A stretch of 58,473 bases of DNA from Porticoccaceae bacterium (GTDB lineage: Bacteria; Pseudomonadota; Gammaproteobacteria; Pseudomonadales; Porticoccaceae), in contig JAQWGK010000008.1 in the NCBI GenBank assembly GCA_029238255.1, positions 1 through 58,473 on the forward strand, given 5' to 3'. The notes beneath the pieces were generated by a model that worked only from the letters and a program-made list of their open reading frames with translations, was not told the DNA's origin and searched no databases. Made by a program: the position numbers and the translations under genes. Shown one piece after another: positions 16,412 to 26,321 of this stretch. Positions within the stretch are counted from its first letter, which is position 1. Every line of letters begins with the position of its first letter.

Positions 16412-18181
16412 ATGAGCCTCGATGCAGTAATTACATTAGTAGTTTTATCCAGCTTCCTCGTTGTCGCAATCAGCGGCCGCATAGCTGTCGATATTGCCTT
16501 AGCTCTTTGTATGACTGCTCTGCTGGTATTTGGTGTATTAACGCCCAACGAAGCATTTGAAGGCTTTTCAAACCCCGCACTTTTTATTATTGGCAGCTTT
16601 TATATTGTCTCCTCCGCCTTAAAGGAAAGTGGCGCATTACACTGGTGGATTATGCGCTGGCTGGGCAAGAACAGATCTGTCAAAGGTGCTATCCCACTAA
16701 TTATGGCACCAGTTGCGGTTAGTAGCTCAGTGATCAGCAACACGCCGGTAGTGGCCATATTTATTCCGCTGATACAGGATTGGGCAAGGCGCCATAACCT
16801 ATCGGTATCCAAGTTATTGATACCCCTCAGCTACGCATCGATTTTGGGTGGTACCTGCACACTGATTGGCACCAGCACCAATATCATCATTGTAGGCCTG
16901 CTGCAGGGGTCTCCAGAGGTCGAGAGCCTAAACCTGTTTAGTCCGGCGGCAGTGGGACTGCCTCTGATACTGATGGGAATTGCTTACTTTGTTTTTATCG
17001 GTCATCGACTATTGCCTGAGCGCAAAAGTCTCGGCGAAGACCTTATTGATACCCGCCAGTATGCGGTGTCTATGAGGGTAGAAGAGGGCGGTGTACTGTC
17101 CGGAATGTCTATTGCCGATGCAGGCCTGCGTCACCTTCAGTACAGCTTCCTCTCTGAAATTCAATCCAGAGGCCATGTGATACCAGCGGTCGGCCCAGAG
17201 GAAATTCTTAGCGACAACGATATTTTAGTCTTTGTGGGTCAGCCAGAAGCGGTTAGTGAACTGCGCCAAATGCGTGGTCTTGCGCCAGCCGAAAATGAAG
17301 TATTAGAGCTCGACGTTCCCTACAGCAGTCGCGCACTTATTGAAGCCGTAGTTTCTCCGGTCTCAAATATGATTGGTAAGACCGTAAAGGCGACAACTTT
17401 CAGAACCATGTTTGGCGGCGTAATCCTGTCAATTTCCCGCAATGGCAAGCGAATCAACGAAAAAGTCGGCAATATTGTTATCAAACCCGGTGATACTCTT
17501 CTGTTGGAAGCGGCCCGCGGATTTGTTCGTCGTCATCGCTACAATCGCGACTTCCTGCTGTTAAGCCGAATTGATGATGCCACTATTCCCGATGTTACCA
17601 AGGCACCAATTGCTCTGGCTCTATTGGGGCTGTTTATTGTTGTGGTTTTGTTGGGTCTTATGTCACTGGTGGCCGCATCACTAATGCTGGTAGCCGCGCT
17701 GGCTGTAACCCGCTGTATCTCTCTTGAATTTGCCCAGCGCAGTATTGATATGCGAGTTATTCTCGCCATCGGGGCATCGCTGTCTCTCGGCTTTGCCCTG
17801 CAAAAGACCGGACTCGCCGATCTCGCCGCTCAGGGGATTATGTCCCTGGCTGACGGCAACCCATTCTTAAACCTACTGCTCTTATATCTGGTAACCGTTG
17901 CCGCCACAGAACTGATTACCAACAATGCGGCTGCAGTATTGATGTTTCCACTGGCTCAGGCGCTCAGTACCGAGCTTGACGTGAGTTTATTGCCCTTTGT
18001 AATGACCATAATGTTTGCCGCATCGGCAAGCTTTCTGACCCCCTTTGGTTACCAGACCAATCTGATGGTTCAGGGCCCCGGAGGCTATCAGTTTTCTGAT
18101 TACTTTCGGGTCGGGTTATTACTCAGCATACTCGTGGGAGTCATGGTGGTATTTATGGTGCCAATTATTTGGCCCTTCTAG
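16412..18181 (+). CDS. SLC13/DASS-family permease with two TrkA_C (RCK_C) domains
   Basis: This 589-residue anion permease has two membrane halves separated by a cytoplasmic insert of two TrkA_C domains (about 215-290 and 305-390). The first half contains GGTCTLIGTSTNIIIVG and the second contains TNNAAAVLMFP and PFGYQTNLMVQGPGGY, the paired hairpin motifs of the SLC13 family. Members with TrkA_C inserts include SAC1/SLT-like sulfate transporters, while other SLC13 proteins move dicarboxylates. Sulfate would make sense here because three sulfotransferases lie downstream, but the sequence alone does not fix the substrate. Confidence 0.87.
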   Translation: MSLDAVITLVVLSSFLVVAISGRIAVDIALALCMTALLVFGVLTPNEAFEGFSNPALFIIGSFYIVSSALKESGALHWWIMRWLGKNRSVKGAIPLIMAPVAVSSSVISNTPVVAIFIPLIQDWARRHNLSVSKLLIPLSYASILGGTCTLIGTSTNIIIVGLLQGSPEVESLNLFSPAAVGLPLILMGIAYFVFIGHRLLPERKSLGEDLIDTRQYAVSMRVEEGGVLSGMSIADAGLRHLQYSFLSEIQSRGHVIPAVGPEEILSDNDILVFVGQPEAVSELRQMRGLAPAENEVLELDVPYSSRALIEAVVSPVSNMIGKTVKATTFRTMFGGVILSISRNGKRINEKVGNIVIKPGDTLLLEAARGFVRRHRYNRDFLLLSRIDDATIPDVTKAPIALALLGLFIVVVLLGLMSLVAASLMLVAALAVTRCISLEFAQRSIDMRVILAIGASLSLGFALQKTGLADLAAQGIMSLADGNPFLNLLLLYLVTVAATELITNNAAAVLMFPLAQALSTELDVSLLPFVMTIMFAASASFLTPFGYQTNLMVQGPGGYQFSDYFRVGLLLSILVGVMVVFMVPIIWPF

Positions 18182-18371
18182 CTAACTGAATTATCTCAGC
18201 TATACTAATGTAGAAAAAATCCTCAAGGCTCTTTTAAGAGGAGTTATAAAGAGTTATGAAGATTTAGAAAACCTTATATAGCAGGGTAATTTTAATTTAA
18301 ATATTAATATATCTGATTGTTATAAATCAGATTGAAAAAGCCTCGTAGAGGCCAATCCAAGAGAGAGATGA

Positions 18372-19739
18372 ATGACTGAATTAACCTGTTTTAAGGCCTA
18401 TGATATTCGTGGACAACTGGGCACTGAGTTAAATGAAGAGATAGCCTATCGAATTGGGCGCGCTTATGCCGAATTTCTACAACCTAAAAGTATTGTCCTG
18501 GGCGGCGATGTTCGCTTAACCAGTGAAGCCCTTAAAACAGCCCTTAGTGAGGGTATCCGTGATGCAGGGTCGGATGTTATTGATATTGGCATGGTAGGCA
18601 CCGAAGAAGTCTATTTCGCCACCTCCCACCTCAATGCCGACGGTGGTATCGAAGTAACCGCCAGTCACAACCCCATTGATCACAATGGTATGAAGCCCAT
18701 TCGTGAGGGCTCAAGACCAATTAGCGCCGATACAGGCCTGTTGGATATCAAACAGCTCGCAGAGCAAAATCAATTCTCTCCTGCGGTTCAGGAACAGCGT
18801 GGTGGCTATACCAAAGTCTCGATTCTGGAACCCTACCTCGACCACCTGCTAGGTTATTTGGACACCTCCAAAGTTAAGCCGCTCAAACTGGTTATGAATG
18901 CAGGTAACGGTGCAGCTGGTCATGTGGTAGATGCTATTGAAGAGCGCTTTGCAGCGCTAAACCTGCCGATTGAATTAATTAAGATCAACAATGAGCCAGA
19001 CGGCACATTCCCCAACGGCATCCCCAACCCCATTCTTCACGAAAATCGTGCACCGACCATTGATGCGGTTCTCGAGCACGGAGCAGATATGGGAATAGCC
19101 TGGGATGGCGATTTTGATCGCTGCTTCCTGGTTGATGAAAAGGGCAACTTTATTGAAGGCTACTATATTGTCGGCCTATTGGCAGAAGCCTTTCTATTGA
19201 AAAACCCGGGAGCCAAAGTTGTTCACGACCCAAGGCTTACCTGGAACACCATCGAAGTCGCGAAAAAGAACGGCGGCGAAGCGATTCAGTCAAAAACTGG
19301 ACACGCCTTTATTAAAGAGCGCATGCGCGCCGAAGATGCCATTTATGGCGGAGAGATGAGCGCCCACCATTATTTCCGTGACTTCTTTTACTGCGACAGC
19401 GGTATGATCCCATGGTTACTGGTTGTGGAGCTGGTATCTAGCACCGGCAAGCCTCTCTCAGAGCTGGTCAATGATATGGTTCTAGCCTACCCATCACCGG
19501 GTGAGCTCAATCGCAAAATTGCCGATCCCGCCGCCGCTATTCAACGAGTACGCGAGCACTATGAATCAAGTGCACTAGTTATTGATGACACCGACGGAAT
19601 ATCTATGGAATTTCCCGAGTGGCGTTTTAATCTGCGCATGAGTAATACAGAGCCGGTAGTTCGACTGAATCTCGAAACTCGCGGTGATAATGAATTGTTG
19701 ATTCAATGTCAGGATGAGTTACTTTCTTTATTGGATTAA
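18372..19739 (+). CDS. manB: Phosphomannomutase/phosphoglucomutase
   Basis: This 455-residue alpha-D-phosphohexomutase interconverts hexose 6-phosphate and 1-phosphate. Visible motifs are the catalytic phosphoserine loop TASHNP (about 95-100), the Mg-binding loop DGDFDR (about 244-249), the sugar-binding [11 protein letters not shown] (about 328-338) and the phosphate-binding [12 protein letters not shown] near the C-terminus. Length and motifs match ManB/CpsG and AlgC. It can supply mannose-1-P for GDP-mannose, and if dual-specific like AlgC, glucose-1-P for the RmlA enzymes nearby. It is followed after 33 bases by rfaH. Confidence 0.93.
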   Translation: MTELTCFKAYDIRGQLGTELNEEIAYRIGRAYAEFLQPKSIVLGGDVRLTSEALKTALSEGIRDAGSDVIDIGMVGTEEVYFATSHLNADGGIEVTASHNPIDHNGMKPIREGSRPISADTGLLDIKQLAEQNQFSPAVQEQRGGYTKVSILEPYLDHLLGYLDTSKVKPLKLVMNAGNGAAGHVVDAIEERFAALNLPIELIKINNEPDGTFPNGIPNPILHENRAPTIDAVLEHGADMGIAWDGDFDRCFLVDEKGNFIEGYYIVGLLAEAFLLKNPGAKVVHDPRLTWNTIEVAKKNGGEAIQSKTGHAFIKERMRAEDAIYGGEMSAHHYFRDFFYCDSGMIPWLLVVELVSSTGKPLSELVNDMVLAYPSPGELNRKIADPAAAIQRVREHYESSALVIDDTDGISMEFPEWRFNLRMSNTEPVVRLNLETRGDNELLIQCQDELLSLLD

Positions 19740-19772
19740 AGTATATGCAAGCAGGCTAAAATACTTAAGGAG

Positions 19773-20300
19773 ATGGATGTAGGCATGAAAGAGGGGAGCT
19801 GGTTTTTACTTCAGACGAAATCAAGGCAGGAAGCCCGGGCGTTAGAGAATCTAGAGCGTCAGGGCGTAGATTCTTTTTGCCCAATGGTTCGTGTGGAAAA
19901 AGTTTCTCGAGGTACCAGAGTTGTTAAAGAGGAAGCGCTTTTCCCCAGCTACCTATTTGTAAACTTTAATCAAAGCAAAGTGTCTGCTACATCAGTTCGC
20001 TCTACCAGGGGAGTTAGTCACTTTGTCACCTGTGGAGGTTCTCCAGTTGTAGTGCCGAAAAACCTTATTGAACAGCTGAGAAAACGCACAGGCTCAAACA
20101 GTGATGAGCTAGTTTCTGATCTGCCAAAGATTGGTGATCAACTCCAGATTATCGATGGCCCATTTAGAGGCCTCAATGCAGTATTTACGGAAATTGACGG
20201 TAACCAACGCGCTGTTGTTTTAGTTGATTTACTCAATCAACAGGTAAAAGCATCGCTACCGTTTAAAAGCCTGACGGCCACTGATAAAGGCCCCGATTAA
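19773..20300 (+). CDS. rfaH: Transcription antiterminator RfaH
   Basis: This is a NusG paralogue of 175 residues that binds RNA polymerase at ops elements and lets it read through long polysaccharide operons. The N-terminal NGN domain contains WFLLQTKSRQEARALENLER, LFPSYLFV and TRGVSHFV, all close to RfaH. The C-terminal KOW-type domain (about 115-170) contains GDQLQIIDGPFRGLNAVF. AAGGAG touches the ATG at 19773, so the in-frame ATG at 19785, 12 bases further on, is an alternative start. Matching ops-like sequences occur at 29.6, 39.3 and 40.1 kb, which makes its targets visible in the same window. Confidence 0.93.
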   Translation: MDVGMKEGSWFLLQTKSRQEARALENLERQGVDSFCPMVRVEKVSRGTRVVKEEALFPSYLFVNFNQSKVSATSVRSTRGVSHFVTCGGSPVVVPKNLIEQLRKRTGSNSDELVSDLPKIGDQLQIIDGPFRGLNAVFTEIDGNQRAVVLVDLLNQQVKASLPFKSLTATDKGPD

Positions 20301-20347
20301 AGTGTTTGCAATAAAAGTAGGATATGATCGGAACTACTCACAATTGA

Positions 20348-22885
20348 ATGGATGCAAAACAACAGACTATGAGATTAATTATGTTTAAGACCCCGCCTTT
20401 TTATGCCTTTTGTATTGGCATAGTATTAATGTCACTAAGCGCACTGCTGTCCGCTCAGGATTTATCTCTTAGTTCAGCTCAGGAAAGCATAAAAGAAGCT
20501 CGGCAACTCTGTAGTGGCATGAGTGAGTCAAACAAGCGCCTCGCCAAATCTGCCGGTTATGATATTAATAAGCTGTGTAGCAGCCTTGATCTCTTTGAGC
20601 TATCCGAAAGTGCGGTCGACGATGAGCCGTTGGTCTTGCCCCGTGAAGAAGTAACAGGGGCTAAGGACAAAGGTTTGCAGCCACTATTGCCCTCAACTGA
20701 AGAGCTCAGTGAAGTGGCTAAAGCGGACGCTTTAAGTGTCTATGGCTACGATCTCTTTTCTGGAGAGCCCACCAGTTTTGAGCCCGCATCACGAATCCCA
20801 GTTTCTCCCAGCTATATTCTTGGGCCTGGCGATACTGTGCAGGTGCTTTTTTATGGCAAAGTAAATGAATCCCATAAACTGGAAATTAACCGCGACGGCT
20901 CCATAGACTTCCCACAACTTGGGCCGGTCAGCCTTGCAGGCATGACCTTTAGTGACGCCAAAAAGCTATTACAGCGCCGTATTAAAGAAGAAATAATTGG
21001 TATCGAAGCCAGTATCAGCCTGGGTGAATTGCGCTCCATGCAGGTATTTATGTTGGGAGAAGCCTACAAGCCTGGTACCTATACCATCTCCGCACTTTCC
21101 ACCATCACCAATGCCCTGTTCCTATCTGGTGGACTCAGCGATATTGCCTCGCTGCGCAACCTGCAGTTAAAACGTGCAGGTAAAGTTGTTGCCAATTTAG
21201 ACCTCTATGATTTGCTGTTACACGGCGATACCAGCGATGATGCACAGTTGCAGTCCGGCGATACTATTTATATCCCCACCATCAATAAGACTGCGTCGGT
21301 CAATGGCCAAGTGCGCCGACCCGCTATCTATGAGCTTAAAGGCACGGTAACTGCCCAGCAGCTTATAAAGCTAGCCGGTGGTTTAACCCCTAAAGCCTTT
21401 TCGAAAAGCGCCCGAATTCACCGCGTTGGCAATTCAGGGTTTATGGGTGTAATTGACATCGATTTAAGTACATCGGAAGGCCAGAAAACCCCGATCAAAA
21501 GTGGTGACCTGTTAGTGGTCGACAGCGCAGTAGAGCAGCAGGAAATGGTTGTCACACTATCCGGACACGTACACTATCCAGGTAATTTTTTATGGCGTGA
21601 CGGACTGCGAATCTCGGATCTGGTAAAAAGCCTTGGCAGTCTAAAGCCCAATGCAGATCTGGACTTTGCCCTGATTCATCGCGAACTGCCCCCAGTGGGA
21701 AAAATAGAACCATTGTTTGTCGACCTGCGTGCAGTGCTCGCCGATCCAGACAGCAGTGCCAATATCAAATTCCTTCCCCGCGACAAACTTATTATTTTCT
21801 CTAATGAGGCAAACCGCGCCGCAAAGCTTGAAGAGCTAGTGCAGTTATTAAGATTGCAATCGCGGTCTGGAGAAATGGCACGGGTTGTAACCATCACCGG
21901 TACCGTTCGCTCTCCGGGGGAATATCCGCTGACTAAAGACATGACCCTGACTCAGTTAATTGCGACGGCAGGTGGGCTCAAAGAAGAGGCTTACACACAG
22001 GTTGTCGAACTTTCTCGCCATGACTTTACCAACATAGAAAAAGCAGAAGCAGACCATTTCGCCATCACCTTAGCCGAAGCCATAGGTGATCCGAGCAAAG
22101 ACCCAACACTGCAGCCCTACGATGTTGTTTCGGTACGCACCATTCCTGAATTTAGAGAAGCCCTGAGTATTAGCCTGATGGGAGAGGTTAGATTTCCGGG
22201 GCACTACCGATTTAAGCGTGGAGAGAAATTAAGCGAGGTTATCAAGCGCGCCGGAGGCTTGACCCAGCACGCACATATAGATGCAGCCGTTTTTACCCGT
22301 GAAGTACTGCGTGAACAAGAAACCAAGCAATTACAAGAATTGCGCGAGCGTCTGCGCGCAGATATTGCCGCAAGTAGTCTGGAAAAGACCAATGAAGGCA
22401 AGTCGTCCAGCCTGGACGATTCGACCAAAATACTTGCAGAGCTGGAAGCCAGTTCAGCACTAGGACGGCTAGTTATAGACCTTTCTGGTATTCTGGACGG
22501 CAACTTAGACGACATTATTTTAAAAAATGGAGACTTGCTGGTTATCCCTGAATACCGTCAAGAGGTATCCGTGGTTGGTGAAATCCAGCATCCTTCATCA
22601 CATTTATTTAATAGAACTTTAAAGATTGATGATTATATTGATCTTAGTGGCGGTGTGACTCGCCGCGCCGACAACAAGCGTATATATGTTGTAAAAGCTG
22701 ATGGATCAGTGTCCTTGCCGGGTCGCTCTGGCTGGTTTAAACACAGAATCAACAATATTGAGCCGGGAGATACAGTTATAGTTCCCCTGGATGTCGATCG
22801 TCGCCGCAAGCTAACGCTCTGGGGTGAAGCCAGTGCTATTGTTTACCAGCTAGCGCTAGGTGCAGCAGCAATCAACAGCTTTTAG
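20348..22885 (+). CDS. Multi-SLBB polysaccharide export protein
   Basis: This 845-residue periplasmic/outer-membrane exporter component has a signal peptide ending near ALLSAQ. A Poly_export domain (about 153-230, SYILGPGDTVQVLFYG) is followed by about five SLBB domains, recognisable by repeated G-x-V-x-x-P-G-x-Y/F strands such as TGTVRSPGEYPLTKDM and MGEVRFPGHYRFKRGE. It is more than twice the length of classical Wza and resembles the larger exporters of other capsule systems. No lipobox is seen. An in-frame ATG at 20369 may be the true start, because it places the hydrophobic signal nearer the N-terminus. It is followed after 24 bases by the Wzi-like gene, consistent with joint function in export and surface assembly. 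Confidence 0.88.
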   Translation: MDAKQQTMRLIMFKTPPFYAFCIGIVLMSLSALLSAQDLSLSSAQESIKEARQLCSGMSESNKRLAKSAGYDINKLCSSLDLFELSESAVDDEPLVLPREEVTGAKDKGLQPLLPSTEELSEVAKADALSVYGYDLFSGEPTSFEPASRIPVSPSYILGPGDTVQVLFYGKVNESHKLEINRDGSIDFPQLGPVSLAGMTFSDAKKLLQRRIKEEIIGIEASISLGELRSMQVFMLGEAYKPGTYTISALSTITNALFLSGGLSDIASLRNLQLKRAGKVVANLDLYDLLLHGDTSDDAQLQSGDTIYIPTINKTASVNGQVRRPAIYELKGTVTAQQLIKLAGGLTPKAFSKSARIHRVGNSGFMGVIDIDLSTSEGQKTPIKSGDLLVVDSAVEQQEMVVTLSGHVHYPGNFLWRDGLRISDLVKSLGSLKPNADLDFALIHRELPPVGKIEPLFVDLRAVLADPDSSANIKFLPRDKLIIFSNEANRAAKLEELVQLLRLQSRSGEMARVVTITGTVRSPGEYPLTKDMTLTQLIATAGGLKEEAYTQVVELSRHDFTNIEKAEADHFAITLAEAIGDPSKDPTLQPYDVVSVRTIPEFREALSISLMGEVRFPGHYRFKRGEKLSEVIKRAGGLTQHAHIDAAVFTREVLREQETKQLQELRERLRADIAASSLEKTNEGKSSSLDDSTKILAELEASSALGRLVIDLSGILDGNLDDIILKNGDLLVIPEYRQEVSVVGEIQHPSSHLFNRTLKIDDYIDLSGGVTRRADNKRIYVVKADGSVSLPGRSGWFKHRINNIEPGDTVIVPLDVDRRRKLTLWGEASAIVYQLALGAAAINSF

Positions 22886-22909
22886 ATAAAAAATTGAAGG
22901 ATATTAGAA

Positions 22910-24433
22910 ATGATAAAGATACAACGAAATATAGTGAGCAATAATAAAAAACCAAATGGCTGGCTTAGAGGTTGTTTTTTGTTTCTTGTTCTTTCGGTGA
23001 ACGCATCTTTTCTCGCCGCCGCAGAGCCATGGATTGACACCAGAGATTCTGGACTGCGAGTTGATATAGAGAGACTCTCCAGCGCCGGCATTATCAAGGT
23101 CCCTATCAATACTCGACCACTAATGTGGTTGAGTATCATTAATAATCTTGAAGCGACTGACAGTAAAGCGGTTCCAGAGAATCTAAAAAATAGCTACGCA
23201 CGAGTTCTGACCGCAGGAAAAAAAGCCGCGCGCATTCACAGGCCCAGCCAGTCAGTCAAGCTGTCAGTTGCCAATCAATCACAGCTATTTCGCCACTTCG
23301 GAGACAAAGCTCGTGAAGAAGCCGAGCTAACCCTGCGCCGCAGCGACATCACAGAAAACTTCACCTACAACCTCGAGATAACTAAAACCAACAACCCCTG
23401 GGATGGTGAAGAAACACATTACGACAACAGCTACTTCGGTATGGTTATGGGTAACTGGATTGGGCTTATTGGCAGCGTTGAGCGCTGGTGGGGCCCATCC
23501 TGGAACAGCAGCTTAATTTTGACCAATAATGCCCGCCCAACGACTGGCATAAGCTTGCAGCGCAATTACTCCGAACCCGTCGATTTTCCATTTCTAAGAT
23601 GGGTAGGTCCCTGGACCACCAATATGTTTATCACCAAGCTGGATGATGAGCGCTTTATCAAAGATGCCAAGTTGGTCGGCATGACAGTTGGATTCCGTCC
23701 TACTCAGTCTCTGGAAATCAACCTGCGACGCACCGCGCAGTGGGGAGGCGAGGGCAGACCTGAAAGCTTAAGCAATTTCTTTAAACTGATGACCGGTCTT
23801 TCGGACAACTGTGTTGAAGAAAGCTGCAAAATTGAAGAGCCTGGCAATCAGTTAGGGGGCATAGACTTCCGCTGGGATTTACCCTGGTTGGATGCATCCC
23901 TGTATGGCCAGACCATCGGTGAAGATGAAGCCGGCGGATTGCCTTCTCGTCGAGCCAGTCAGGTGGGTATGAAGTTCGATCTGACTAGCCAGTGGTTTGA
24001 GGGCTCGGTATTTATTGAGCATGATGGCACCAGCCTTACGTCCGCCGAAAAGCAATATAACACCCTCTACAATCACCGAATTTACCGTTCTGGCTACCGC
24101 TATGAAGGTCGAGTGATTGGCGCCACCTGGGACAACGACTCAAAAGTGACCAGCTTTGGTGCAATCGGCCACCTCAGTAATGGCGATCAAATCGAAGCGC
24201 GCTACAGCTATGGTGATATTAATTATGACAGTCTGGATGAAGACCCTGACTCTCGTCATTCAATCACCTCCAAGAAAACAGCACTGAATACAATTTCAGC
24301 GAAATGGCTGCGTCCTTTTGCCTGGGGTGATGTAGAAATTGAAGGCCGCTACACCGATGAAATAATTGATCAATTTGGTCGTCAGGAAGACAAACTGCGC
24401 GTAGCCGCGTCAGTTAGCTACAATTTTTATTAA
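22910..24433 (+). CDS. wzi: Capsule assembly Wzi-family outer-membrane protein
   Basis: This is a 507-residue outer-membrane barrel with a signal peptide (about 1-40, ending in SFLAAAEP). The WWGPSWNSSLILTNNARP stretch is the conserved Wzi feature, and the C-terminus ends in alternating strands finishing VSYNFY with a terminal aromatic residue. Wzi binds capsular polysaccharide at the cell surface. Its place directly after the SLBB exporter suggests a shared operon and a shared polymer. The symbol is assigned by family only. Confidence 0.85.
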   Translation: MIKIQRNIVSNNKKPNGWLRGCFLFLVLSVNASFLAAAEPWIDTRDSGLRVDIERLSSAGIIKVPINTRPLMWLSIINNLEATDSKAVPENLKNSYARVLTAGKKAARIHRPSQSVKLSVANQSQLFRHFGDKAREEAELTLRRSDITENFTYNLEITKTNNPWDGEETHYDNSYFGMVMGNWIGLIGSVERWWGPSWNSSLILTNNARPTTGISLQRNYSEPVDFPFLRWVGPWTTNMFITKLDDERFIKDAKLVGMTVGFRPTQSLEINLRRTAQWGGEGRPESLSNFFKLMTGLSDNCVEESCKIEEPGNQLGGIDFRWDLPWLDASLYGQTIGEDEAGGLPSRRASQVGMKFDLTSQWFEGSVFIEHDGTSLTSAEKQYNTLYNHRIYRSGYRYEGRVIGATWDNDSKVTSFGAIGHLSNGDQIEARYSYGDINYDSLDEDPDSRHSITSKKTALNTISAKWLRPFAWGDVEIEGRYTDEIIDQFGRQEDKLRVAASVSYNFY

Positions 24434-24511
24434 TAGCTAGTCATATTAGTAACTAGTCTTATTAGTATTAAGTAGTTCGGCTTACTAGCCTGCCAAACCC
24501 AAAGAAACGAA

Positions 24512-24539
24512 TGCTGAGGGATCACCAGATCCCTCAGCA
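24512..24539. repeat. Perfect 12-bp hairpin of a repeat family
   Basis: TGCTGAGGGATC pairs perfectly with GATCCCTCAGCA around ACCA. No T-run follows. Nearby (24551-24561) is GAGCGAAGCGACC, nearly the same as the end of the array at 28394-28417 (GAGCGAAGCGACGAGGGATC). The hairpin therefore looks like a palindromic repeat rather than only a terminator. Confidence 0.6.
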
Positions 24540-24666
24540 CTAATCACAATAGAGCGAAGCGACCAGAGACCTCATCACACCACAAGCAGCATAGGAAGGC
24601 TGACTAAAAAACAGCCGTAAAAACGCAAGTTAAGCGAAAATTAAACAAAGGAATTGTTTACAGTTT

Positions 24667-25563
24667 ATGGAAAAAACTGAAAGGAAGAACTACAAAGGGA
24701 TTATCCTCGCCGGCGGCTCAGGAACACGCCTGCACCCGATCACACTGGCCGCCTCAAAGCAGCTGCTGCCAGTCTACGACAAGCCGATGATCTACTACCC
24801 CCTGTCAGTATTGATGCTGGCCGGAATCCGCGAAGTATTAATTATCTCAACCCCCCTCGACCTGCCGGGCTTTAAGCGAATGCTTGGCGACGGCAGTCAA
24901 TTTGGCATAAGCCTCAACTATGCCGAACAGCCATCCCCGGACGGGCTCGCCCAAGCCTTTATTATCGGCGAAGAATTTATTGGCGACGACAATGTCGCAC
25001 TGGTACTCGGCGACAATATCTTCTACGGCCAACACTTCACAAAAAAACTCGAAAATGCCACACAGCGCGAGCAGGGCGCAACCATCTTCGCCTACCATGT
25101 CAACGACCCCGAACGTTTTGGTGTTGTCGAATTTGATGCTCAGGGCAAAGCCGTCAGTATTGAAGAAAAACCCCCGACACCAAAATCCAGATACGCCATC
25201 ACCGGACTCTACTTTTACGATAACAACGTGATTGAAATTGCCAAAAGTATTAAACCCTCAGCCCGTGGCGAACTCGAAATTACCGATATCAATAACGCCT
25301 ACCTAGAGCGCGGCGACCTGCATGTCAGCCAGCTCGGGCGTGGCTTTGCCTGGCTAGACACCGGCACCCATGACTCGCTGCTTGAAGCCAGTCAATTTGT
25401 GCAAACCGTCGAGCACCGACAGGGCCTGAAAGTCGCCTGCCTGGAAGAAATCGCTTATCGGCACGGCTGGATTTGTAACCAAAGCCTGCAAAAGCAAGCA
25501 ACCGCACTGCATAAAACCGGCTACGGCCAATACCTACAGAAAGTCGTCGAGGGCTACCAATGA
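24667..25563 (+). CDS. rmlA: Glucose-1-phosphate thymidylyltransferase (first copy)
   Basis: RmlA makes dTDP-glucose from glucose-1-P and dTTP, the first step of dTDP-L-rhamnose synthesis. The 298-residue protein shows the nucleotidyltransferase signature [11 protein letters not shown], the [12 protein letters not shown] loop, [10 protein letters not shown] and the catalytic-region EKPP. It begins with a short charged extension ([11 protein letters not shown]) that the second copy lacks. Its stop overlaps the rmlC start (ATGA). Codon use is C- and A-rich compared with the paralogue at 52800-53684. Confidence 0.96.
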   Translation: MEKTERKNYKGIILAGGSGTRLHPITLAASKQLLPVYDKPMIYYPLSVLMLAGIREVLIISTPLDLPGFKRMLGDGSQFGISLNYAEQPSPDGLAQAFIIGEEFIGDDNVALVLGDNIFYGQHFTKKLENATQREQGATIFAYHVNDPERFGVVEFDAQGKAVSIEEKPPTPKSRYAITGLYFYDNNVIEIAKSIKPSARGELEITDINNAYLERGDLHVSQLGRGFAWLDTGTHDSLLEASQFVQTVEHRQGLKVACLEEIAYRHGWICNQSLQKQATALHKTGYGQYLQKVVEGYQ

Positions 25564-26321
25564 ATATTATTGAAACTTGCGTCAAAGACGCAGTCATTAT
25601 CGAGCCCAAAGTATTTGGTGATGCAAGAGGCTTCTTCCTTGAAACCTATCAAGCCCAACGCTACCAGAATAAAATTCACAACGACCAGCCCTTTGTGCAA
25701 GACAACCACTCCCGCTCATCCAGAGGCGTACTCCGTGGGCTGCACTTTCAGAAAACCAAACCCCAGGGCAAATTAGTCCGAGTTGTGCGCGGTGAAGTGT
25801 TTGATGTCGTGGTCGACCTGCGCCGAGATTCACCAACCTTTGGTAAATGGCACGGTGTCTGGCTGTCCGAAGACAACCACCGGCAATTCTGGTTGCCCCC
25901 GGGAACCGCCCATGGCTTTGTTGTCACCTCAGACAGCGCCGACTTTGAATACAAATGCACCGAATACTACGACCCAAGCGACGAAGGCTGCCTGCTCTGG
26001 AATGACCCCCAGCTAAATATCGACTGGCCAATAACCAACCCGATACTCTCCGATAAAGACAAAGTAGGGCAGAGCTTTGCGGAACTAGTTAAAGAGCTAG
26101 GTAAAGAGCCATCAGCGAAGTTAGATAAAGAGCCATCAGCGGGACGAGGTAAAGAGCCCTCGGCGAAGTTAGATAAAGAGCCCTCAGCGAAAGGTAAAGA
26201 GCCCTCGGCGGAACAAGGTAAAGAGCCCTCAGCGGGACGCGGTAAAGAGCCTTCAGCGAAGTTAGATAAAGAGCCCTCAGCGGAACAAGGTAAAGAGCCC
26301 TCAGCGGGGTTAAAGGTATGA
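25560..26321 (+). CDS. rmlC: dTDP-4-dehydrorhamnose 3,5-epimerase with a KEPSA-repeat tail
   Basis: RmlC epimerises dTDP-4-keto-6-deoxyglucose. The cupin core is complete in about the first 176 residues, with [16 protein letters not shown] containing the catalytic His, and [13 protein letters not shown]. The protein then continues for about 77 residues as nine copies of KEPSA separated by KLD, GRG, EQG or KG, a highly charged, probably disordered tail absent from the 177-residue second RmlC. The tail ends four codons before the stop, which overlaps rmlD (ATGA). The tail comes from a DNA repeat array and is unlikely to take part in catalysis. Confidence 0.94.
   Translation: MNIIETCVKDAVIIEPKVFGDARGFFLETYQAQRYQNKIHNDQPFVQDNHSRSSRGVLRGLHFQKTKPQGKLVRVVRGEVFDVVVDLRRDSPTFGKWHGVWLSEDNHRQFWLPPGTAHGFVVTSDSADFEYKCTEYYDPSDEGCLLWNDPQLNIDWPITNPILSDKDKVGQSFAELVKELGKEPSAKLDKEPSAGRGKEPSAKLDKEPSAKGKEPSAEQGKEPSAGRGKEPSAKLDKEPSAEQGKEPSAGLKV
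26103..26306 (+). repeat. 24-bp in-frame tandem repeat array within rmlC1
   Basis: Nine repeats of AAAGAGCCCTCAGCG or one-base variants are spaced by mostly 9-base linkers. The period is therefore 24 bases (eight residues), with one 21-base unit. All units keep the reading frame. The core GAGCCCTCAGC resembles GATCCCTCAGC of the palindrome at 24512-24539, hinting at a common origin. Confidence 0.85.

Noticed and set aside
24480-24496. Possible ops element (ACTAGCCTGCC) upstream of rmlA1
   Set aside because: Only the TAGCCTGCC half matches the local ops core and the essential GCGG part is missing.
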